Assembly: GCA_020633205.1 (NCBI GenBank)
Contig: JACKEB010000006.1
Span: 1-11,151 of the forward strand
Direction: 5' to 3'
DNA: 11,151 nt
From: Polyangiaceae bacterium
Lineage (GTDB): Bacteria; Myxococcota_A; Polyangia; Polyangiales; Polyangiaceae
Each line of letters begins with the position of its first letter. Positions within the stretch are counted from its first letter, which is position 1. Of the stretch, positions 7,327 through 11,151 are shown one piece after another. The notes beneath the pieces are model-generated. The model was given only the letters and a program-made list of their open reading frames with translations. It was not told the DNA's origin and ran no database searches. The position numbers and the translations under genes are program-made.

Positions 7327-7360
7327 GTGTCACCCATGTGCCCGGACAGTGTCACCCATA
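7327..7360. repeat. Tandem direct repeat GTGTCACCCAT at IS481-like end
   Basis: GTGTCACCCAT occurs at 7327-7337 and 7349-7359, spaced 22 bases apart, about two helical turns, so both copies face the same side of the DNA. Paired motifs of this type near the ends of IS481/IS21-like elements are usually transposase-binding sites. They lie 42-75 bases upstream of the transposase start on the minus strand. Confidence 0.6.
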
Positions 7361-7374
7361 TGCTGGGTTGGACC

Positions 7375-7412
7375 CCCTGGAAAAGTGGCAAACTCGTCCC
7401 CACTCGTCCCCC
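7375..7412. repeat. Second copy of the IS-end-like sequence found at the window start
   Basis: 7375-7396 nearly matches bases 1-23, and is followed by a C-rich tract with ACTCGTCCCC repeated twice (7391-7410). It stands 61 bases before the start of gene B', as the left copy stands upstream of gene A. Confidence 0.5.
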
Positions 7413-7462
7413 CTCACGGCTCGAAGGAGTCTCTTCTACAGATCCTGGACAGGATACCAAAT

Positions 7463-7468
7463 AGGTGA
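7463..7468 (+). promoter_or_regulatory. Ribosome binding site of gene B'
   Basis: AGGTGA with only four bases to the ATG at 7473. It supports this start over the long open frame that begins at 6957 inside the IS remnant. Genes A and B of locus 1 lack any such site. Confidence 0.5.
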
Positions 7469-7472
7469 ACCA

Positions 7473-7910
7473 ATGAACCTTCGAAGCCGTCTCATCATGG
7501 CGATCTTGACCGTACTCACATCCACCTTGTTCAGCACCGCGTCTTCCGCCCAAGCGTGCAATGACGGTTGCGATGACAACTCGCTCGCCGCAGGTTGGGG
7601 CAACCCACAGGTCGAGTGGCTCTGGACATCACAGACTGTCAAGGGCGTGCGCGCCGCGGACTGCAGTTGGACCCCGTGCAAAATCAAGGGTACGATCAAG
7701 GTTTGGAACTACACCGCCAACACTGTCCGCCCAGAAATCCTCGGGATCCCGATCGGGGCTGACATCGCCCCTGGTACGTCAAGCTCGTGGGTGATCCCAG
7801 AGACCAGCTACGGCTGCGGCCAAGCCGCCACGTCGATCGATATCCGAGACGCCACGGGGATCATCGCTGCCTTCAATTTCGCCTGTGGCATCTGCCTCTG
7901 GAACGAATAG
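7473..7910 (+). CDS. Gene B': small secreted cysteine-containing protein, paralogue of gene B
   Basis: The product is 145 residues. The signal peptide is clear: MNLRSR, a hydrophobic core, then STASSAQA with cleavage likely after residue 28, leaving a mature protein that starts CNDGC. Cysteines lie at 29, 33, 64, 69, 115, 138 and 141, an odd number. C64-x4-C69 followed by GTI at 73-75 coincides exactly with gene B, both proteins have a Pro-x-Gly-Thr/Ser-rich turn mid-way (PGTSSS, PSGSTS), and both end in CxxC plus a short acidic or polar tail (CGIC, CSQC). The alternating hydrophobic pattern suggests a small beta protein. The open frame extends upstream into the IS remnant, but the signal peptide and the ribosome site fix the start at 7473. 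Gene A' follows with no gap. Family unknown to me; exported function inferred. Confidence 0.78.
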   Translation: MNLRSRLIMAILTVLTSTLFSTASSAQACNDGCDDNSLAAGWGNPQVEWLWTSQTVKGVRAADCSWTPCKIKGTIKVWNYTANTVRPEILGIPIGADIAPGTSSSWVIPETSYGCGQAATSIDIRDATGIIAAFNFACGICLWNE

Positions 7911-8639
7911 ATGTCGAGTCGATCGAAACTTGGCTTGCTCTTAGGCGCCTGTTCGGCGATCGCTGTCGCCGGTGCGTATTGGATTTGGCCGAAGTCGGCA
8001 GGTAACCCAATTGCGCCGGTATCGAGCGATGGAGTTTCTGCCCCGGCGCAACGAAAACCCGAGGCCCCCATCTCTGAGACGCGCGCCCTCGCGAACAAGA
8101 TTCCCGCAAGGTCTGCACTCCAGGCCAATCAAGATCTCGCGGGATCGCGACCGCCAGGCGCAAAACCTACGAAAGCGCAGCGTGACGCTCTTTCCTCGCT
8201 TATCTCCGGGGCGGCTTCGCTCGGGATTCAGATCAAGGTCACGGAGAACGACCTACCCGAACCGGTGTGGAAAGCACTGGAGTCCGCTTCAGCCAAGTAC
8301 GCATGGCACATGCGGGACGTCCTCAAAGCCCAACAGCCGATCGTCGAGAAACTCGTCGAGGCGAAACTCAAGTCCGGCGACTTCCAAGAGTTCACTCAGC
8401 CAGACCCGTCGGCGAGCCCAGCGGCCATGCTCGAGTTCCAGAAGCAGCTGCGCGAGGCGAGAAAGCGAAAGGAGCACGGCGAAGTGATCAGCGTGCTTGG
8501 CAGAGGACGGAACGTCAAGGTCATGCGCGTGCGTCCGGCAGAGGATCAACGCCTGGTAGACCTCGCGGACAGGAGCCAAGAACTCGAACGGGAGCGAACG
8601 AACGAGGGTCTGCGTCACCTGGCCCCCTATCTCAAGTGA
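7911..8639 (+). CDS. Gene A': membrane-anchored protein of unknown function, paralogue of gene A
   Basis: Its ATG directly follows the TAG of gene B'. The 242-residue product has an N-terminal hydrophobic segment (about 7-26, LGLLLGACSAIAVAGAYWIW). C14 lies inside it without a good lipobox, so it is probably a signal anchor. A Pro/Ala-rich linker to about residue 85 leads into a helical, Lys/Glu-rich domain. Shared with gene A: KYAWHMRD (129-136), KLKSGDF (152-158) followed by a polar/Pro stretch (TQPDPSASP against NQSDYPAPSP), and RNVKVMRV. The end of the protein (LVDLADRSQELERE) could form a coiled coil. No cysteine is seen in the domain, unlike gene A. The stop TGA shares its A with the ATG of gene C', a classic coupling overlap. 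No known enzyme motif. Likely an envelope partner of B' and C'. Confidence 0.8.
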   Translation: MSSRSKLGLLLGACSAIAVAGAYWIWPKSAGNPIAPVSSDGVSAPAQRKPEAPISETRALANKIPARSALQANQDLAGSRPPGAKPTKAQRDALSSLISGAASLGIQIKVTENDLPEPVWKALESASAKYAWHMRDVLKAQQPIVEKLVEAKLKSGDFQEFTQPDPSASPAAMLEFQKQLREARKRKEHGEVISVLGRGRNVKVMRVRPAEDQRLVDLADRSQELERERTNEGLRHLAPYLK

Positions 8640-9694
8640 TGCTGCGTCGTACATTCATCGTAGCGGCAGCTACCGTTCTCTTGTCGTGTCACGATGGCGA
8701 TCAAGCTCGGAAACCTGTTAGGGCACCCCACAACCGCACTCCACGGGTGATTCGTGCCACGTCGGGCGCAGAGCACCTGGTGTTCGAGCTCGGGCGCCAC
8801 AAAGCTCACAGCCGCGTCGAGTATCGCTATTCGTTTCCTGGCGGGACGCCATCGCTGAGCATCGCTGAAGTGCGCTCTCCGTGTGGCTGTGTCGCCGCAC
8901 GCCTGACCCTACCGGGTGGGCTTCGGATGCCCATCCCAACCCGCGTCCCGTTCGACCTCGGACCGGGCACGGTACTCGAGGGTTGGCTGACGATCGTGGA
9001 GGACGGTCCGATTCGGCAGCGGATCGAGTTCCGCGCACCGAGTGGTGCATGTGCCGTGACCGCCGAGTTCGTCGCCTTTGGGTTCACTCCGCTCCGGGCG
9101 GAGCCGAGTGCGGCCTACCTTGGCGAATCCAAACCGCGCAGCACCGTGACGGCCACCCTCCACCTGCTGCGCGAGGATCGGACCGCGGTGGAGATCCTCG
9201 AACACGAGTTCGCGGGGCACGGACAGCGGCCACGGCTCGTCTCAACGAACCGACAAGCAGACGGGTCGTTGACGGTGTGCTGCGCATTCGATGTCGGGGA
9301 AACACCCGGGCCAGAATCTACCAGGGTGACGTTCCGCGACCGCTGCGGCGATAGTACGACCGCCGAGATCATCACCACCGTGTCGAGTCCGGTACACCTG
9401 CCGCAAGGCGATATGATCTCGTTGGGTTCGTTCCCGGCCGCGCACGGCGCGAGCGGCCGCATCCCGATCTCGATCGAGGGAGATGCCCACGTGCGCGTCG
9501 CCTGTACCACGCTGCTGTTCGGGGCCGCCGAGGCGCGGTGTCGGGTGCTCCCTGCGGCTGCGGGTCGCGAGTTCACGGCTGAGCTAACGGTCACCAGCGC
9601 TGCACGGGGGCCGGTCCAAGGACTGATCAAACTCGAGATCGAGGGTCCGGCACGGATGAGCCAGCGCTTGCGCTTTGTCGGGAAGGCGGAGTAG
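8639..9694 (+). CDS. Gene C': DUF1573-like lipoprotein with CGC motif, paralogue of gene C
   Basis: The ATG overlaps the stop of gene A' by one base. The same frame is open 372 bases further upstream, but that part merely shadows A', and the internal start opens a clean lipoprotein signal: MLRRTFIVAAATVLLSC with lipobox LLSC and lipid-accepting C17. The protein has 351 residues. Residues about 45-125 resemble DUF1573, with the CGC motif at 82-84 (RSPCGCVAARL against VSCGCMDAVL in gene C) and a following LGPGTVLEGWLTI strand. The middle and C-terminal parts are beta-rich; the segment around C289 (VACTTLLFGAAEARC) and AAGREFT (307-313) aligns with gene C. Likely anchored in the outer or cytoplasmic membrane facing outward. 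It is the last gene of locus 2; no MauE-thioredoxin gene follows. Confidence 0.8.
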   Translation: MLRRTFIVAAATVLLSCHDGDQARKPVRAPHNRTPRVIRATSGAEHLVFELGRHKAHSRVEYRYSFPGGTPSLSIAEVRSPCGCVAARLTLPGGLRMPIPTRVPFDLGPGTVLEGWLTIVEDGPIRQRIEFRAPSGACAVTAEFVAFGFTPLRAEPSAAYLGESKPRSTVTATLHLLREDRTAVEILEHEFAGHGQRPRLVSTNRQADGSLTVCCAFDVGETPGPESTRVTFRDRCGDSTTAEIITTVSSPVHLPQGDMISLGSFPAAHGASGRIPISIEGDAHVRVACTTLLFGAAEARCRVLPAAAGREFTAELTVTSAARGPVQGLIKLEIEGPARMSQRLRFVGKAE

Positions 9695-9732
9695 CGGAGC
9701 TAGCGTCCCCAGCCCGTCGACGATCCAGCTCA

Positions 9733-10178
9733 TCAAGCCGGGAGAAGAAGTGGAACACCAAGTGCTTCCGCAGCTCGCACCAGGCCCTTCTTGTCGCCGG
9801 TTGCGAGTGGCAGGTTCCTCTGGATTGCCAGGCGCAGGTAGAGGGCGTCGTAGCTCGTGAGCTGCTGGTCTCTGGCCAGCACAGCTACATGATCGAGTAC
9901 GGTTCTCGTGCTCGTGCTCGCAACGCGAACAGGAAGGGCGCGGAGAATCCGGAAACCTGCCTCGACGGTTTCGGCATCGATGCGGCGGCGGCGCTCGTTC
10001 ACGACGAGAGAGTTCGCGACTTCAAGTGCCCAGAGGCTTGGGACAAGCGCTACTTCGCCTGATTCAAACCGCGAGCGAACGGCGTGAGCTTGCCTAGCAA
10101 CTTCCGCTTCTCCAAGAAGCCAGCCGATGACAATCGAGGCGTCGAGAACGTTGGGCTCGGAGGATCGGCCGCACTCAC
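9733..10178 (-). CDS. VapC-like PIN-domain toxin, start unresolved
   Basis: From 10149 the minus-strand frame reads VLDASIVIGWLLGE, the usual first strand of a PIN ribonuclease with its first acidic residue. It goes on with WALEVANSLV (second acidic residue), QQLTSYDALYLRLA (third) and LPLATGDKKGL (fourth), ending PLLLPA. The length from VLDAS is ~138 residues, normal for VapC. PIN toxins cut RNA, commonly tRNA, and are held by the adjacent antitoxin. Oddity: no ATG or GTG lies in this frame where the protein should begin. A GTG at 10178, overlapping the antitoxin stop, is the natural start but is one base out of frame. Either a one-base deletion has killed the toxin, or a TTG further upstream inside the antitoxin gene is used. 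The coordinates include that GTG. Confidence 0.72.
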
Positions 10179-10459
10179 GCTCGCCCCTCGGCGATGGAAT
10201 CGAGGATCTCTTCTTGGGTGAGACCGGAGCCGATGCGAGTGCGCAGCCGGTCAATCTCGTCAATGGCAGCGCGTACCTGCTCCCTGTCGAACGGCTGAAC
10301 CTCCTCGCTCGCACGCTCCACGTGGGCGAGCACCACGCCGCGCTCTGTGAGGTCGAGACTCGCTCCTTCGCCCATCCGGGCGAGGAGTTCTTTCACCGTG
10401 AGCTCGGGCGTCACCTCAAGGGTGCCGTTCTTGCGACCGTTGTCCATCTGGCGTGCCAT
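10175..10459 (-). CDS. Phd/YefM-like antitoxin of the VapC-type module
   Basis: The 94-residue product starts at ATG 10459 (alternative ATG 10447), preceded on the minus strand by a GGGGAG ribosome site about 8 bases upstream. The segment VTPELTVKELLARMGEGASLDLTERGVVLAHVE follows the Phd layout: a short strand, a 'KELLxRMxxG' helix, then a strand with ERG before a hydrophobic end. The C-terminal helix (FDREQVRAAIDEIDRLRTR, then EEILDSIAEGRA) would be the toxin-binding tail. Its TGA abuts the toxin, the standard antitoxin-first order. Antitoxins of this type bind their own promoter, so the control region should lie at 10460-10500. A different antitoxin family cannot be excluded, but the pairing with a PIN gene is convincing. 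Confidence 0.68.
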   Translation of the reverse strand: MARQMDNGRKNGTLEVTPELTVKELLARMGEGASLDLTERGVVLAHVERASEEVQPFDREQVRAAIDEIDRLRTRIGSGLTQEEILDSIAEGRA

Positions 10460-10703
10460 CGTCTCTCTCCCCACCGGTCTCAATAGTCCTCCTAGGTAGG
10501 CTAGCACGAGTCGAGACTTGGTAGCGACCGCAAGCTTCTTCCACATGGCAAGTTGCGGCGACCACACTTGTTGCGTTGCAATCCCACGGTCAGACCTCGT
10601 TGCATCGAGACGGGCAAGGAAGCCCAGTCGCCGGTCGTTCCGCGTTCCGTTCTGTCTGGCCGTCCCCCAGGGGATCTCGGAACGGATCGGCACCTCGGGC
10701 GCT
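10460..10703. other. Non-coding stretch between antitoxin and IS66 fragment
   Basis: I see no supported gene. The first ~40 bases probably hold the antitoxin promoter. Open frames in this stretch lack start signals and recognisable protein patterns. Confidence 0.4.
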
Positions 10704-10938
10704 CGAGAAGGCGAAACGGAGCGGTGATGCCACCGCCAACGACATGCTCGACTGGATTGGCACGCTGTTCCGCGTCGAGCGCGAAAGCGAAGCTGCAAGC
10801 TGCGTGCTCAGGACGAGCGGCGTACCCTCACCGATGAAGAGCTGCTCGCCCTACGCCGGGAGAACTCCAAGCCGATCCTCGATGCCACCCGAGCCTGGCT
10901 CGACCATGCGCAGCTGAATCCGCCCAGCCTCCCAGGCG
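10704..10938 (+). repeat. Internal fragment of an IS66 tnpC gene
   Basis: This segment is a close copy of 5487-5709, starting at GAAGGCGAAAC and ending at CTCCCAGGCG. It covers the DMLDWIGTLFRVERE and RTLTDEELLALRREN parts of TnpC. It has its own differences, including an extra 7-8 bases near 10790-10800, and it keeps the C missing at 5597 in the full element. Neither terminal repeat is present. It is a relic of a different IS66 copy. Confidence 0.87.
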
Positions 10939-11092
10939 CGTGAGCTGCCGAATCTGAGTCGGCTCGGAAGAGGCGAACGAGATGTTGCCGAAACACAGGA
11001 CCGCGTTCCGCCCCGCGCGTCTCGAACAACGGGGACATGCTCGAGCGAGGGAAGCCGAGCAAGAACTAGGCAGGTCAAGTGTAATGTAGGAC
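10939..11092. other. Non-coding stretch before a partial gene
   Basis: No gene is supported. It separates the IS66 fragment from the partial gene at the window edge and would hold that gene's promoter. Confidence 0.35.
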
Positions 11093-11151
11093 ATGAACAG
11101 GAGGCCAATTGGGACTTGCGCGTTGGCGGCCGTCACCGCTGCAGTCCTGTA
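11093..11151 (+). CDS. Start of a gene cut by the window edge, probable exported protein
   Basis: ATG 11093 begins MNRRPIGTCALAAVTAAVL: two arginines followed by a hydrophobic Ala/Leu/Val run, the form of a signal peptide. Only 19 codons are visible. There is no strong ribosome site (GTAGG lies 5-9 bases upstream). Product unknown. Confidence 0.4.
   Translation, partial: MNRRPIGTCALAAVTAAVL

Larger units (their letters stand above)
6202..7364 (-). mobile_element. Remnant of an IS481-like insertion sequence, split by IS66
   Basis: This is a minus-strand integrase-type transposase gene with a repeat-containing end upstream of its start (7327-7360). Its downstream part ends at the IS66 target site, and no matching opposite end was found in 3470-3765. 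The right boundary is uncertain: the outer edge may be near 7348, 7364, or further out to include the sequence at 7375-7396. Confidence 0.6.

Noticed and set aside
8267..8638. Upstream extension of gene C' by 124 codons
   Set aside because: It overlaps A' entirely in another frame, whereas ATG 8639 begins a proper lipoprotein signal and shares a base with the A' stop.
9695..9732. Terminator between the converging C' and toxin genes
   Set aside because: No stable stem with a T-run is visible in the 38 bases.
11020..11032. TCTCGAACAACGG, identical to a short piece of IS66 tnpC
   Set aside because: Thirteen bases with no extended match on either side; could be chance or a micro-remnant, too weak to annotate.

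Overview
The window looks like an accessory region of a Gram-negative-type bacterium. It carries signal peptides, one clear lipoprotein signal, secreted cysteine-rich proteins, and DUF1573-like proteins next to a MauE/DoxX-type membrane protein fused to a thioredoxin fold. Several host starts lack a Shine-Dalgarno sequence. Together these best fit Planctomycetota or a related phylum, but this is an inference from gene content; no marker gene is present.

Layout. (1) 1-161: an insertion-sequence (IS) end-like sequence, a run of 16 C and a short leader. (2) 162-3337: four plus-strand genes (locus 1), called A (membrane-anchored, 241 aa), B (secreted, 12 cysteines), C (DUF1573-like surface protein with a CGC motif) and D (MauE-thioredoxin fusion); C and D overlap by one base. 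(3) 3338-7364: mobile DNA. An IS66-family element (3766-6201) has 17/20 terminal inverted repeats and a perfect 8-bp target duplication ATCTGGTC. It sits inside or at the 3' edge of a decayed IS481-like transposase gene on the minus strand. A 77-bp inverted remnant of another IS66 copy lies just upstream. tnpA is open; tnpB, tnpC and the IS481-like gene are broken by frameshifts. (4) 7365-9694: the same IS-end-like sequence again, then a second, diverged copy of the cassette (locus 2) in the order B', A', C' with almost no spacing. (5) 9733-10459: a minus-strand Phd-like antitoxin and VapC-like PIN toxin. (6) 10460-11151: a 235-bp fragment of IS66 tnpC, non-coding sequence, and the first 19 codons of a gene that runs off the window.

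The main observation is that loci 1 and 2 are paralogous. A and A' share a YxxHMRD/YxxYMRD segment, a KSGDF motif and an (N)RVKV/RNVKV motif. B and B' have cysteines and a GTI motif at the same residue numbers and a C-terminal CxxC. C and C' share a DUF1573-like CGC domain and a C-terminal segment. Locus 2 has no D. A plausible reading is an exported system in which A, B and C are the envelope components and D supplies or removes disulfides for the cysteine-rich B protein. The family memberships of C and D are recognised; the joint function is a hypothesis.

All seven cassette genes are open from end to end while nearly all the IS genes are frameshifted. The frameshifts are therefore more likely genuine decay than general sequencing error.
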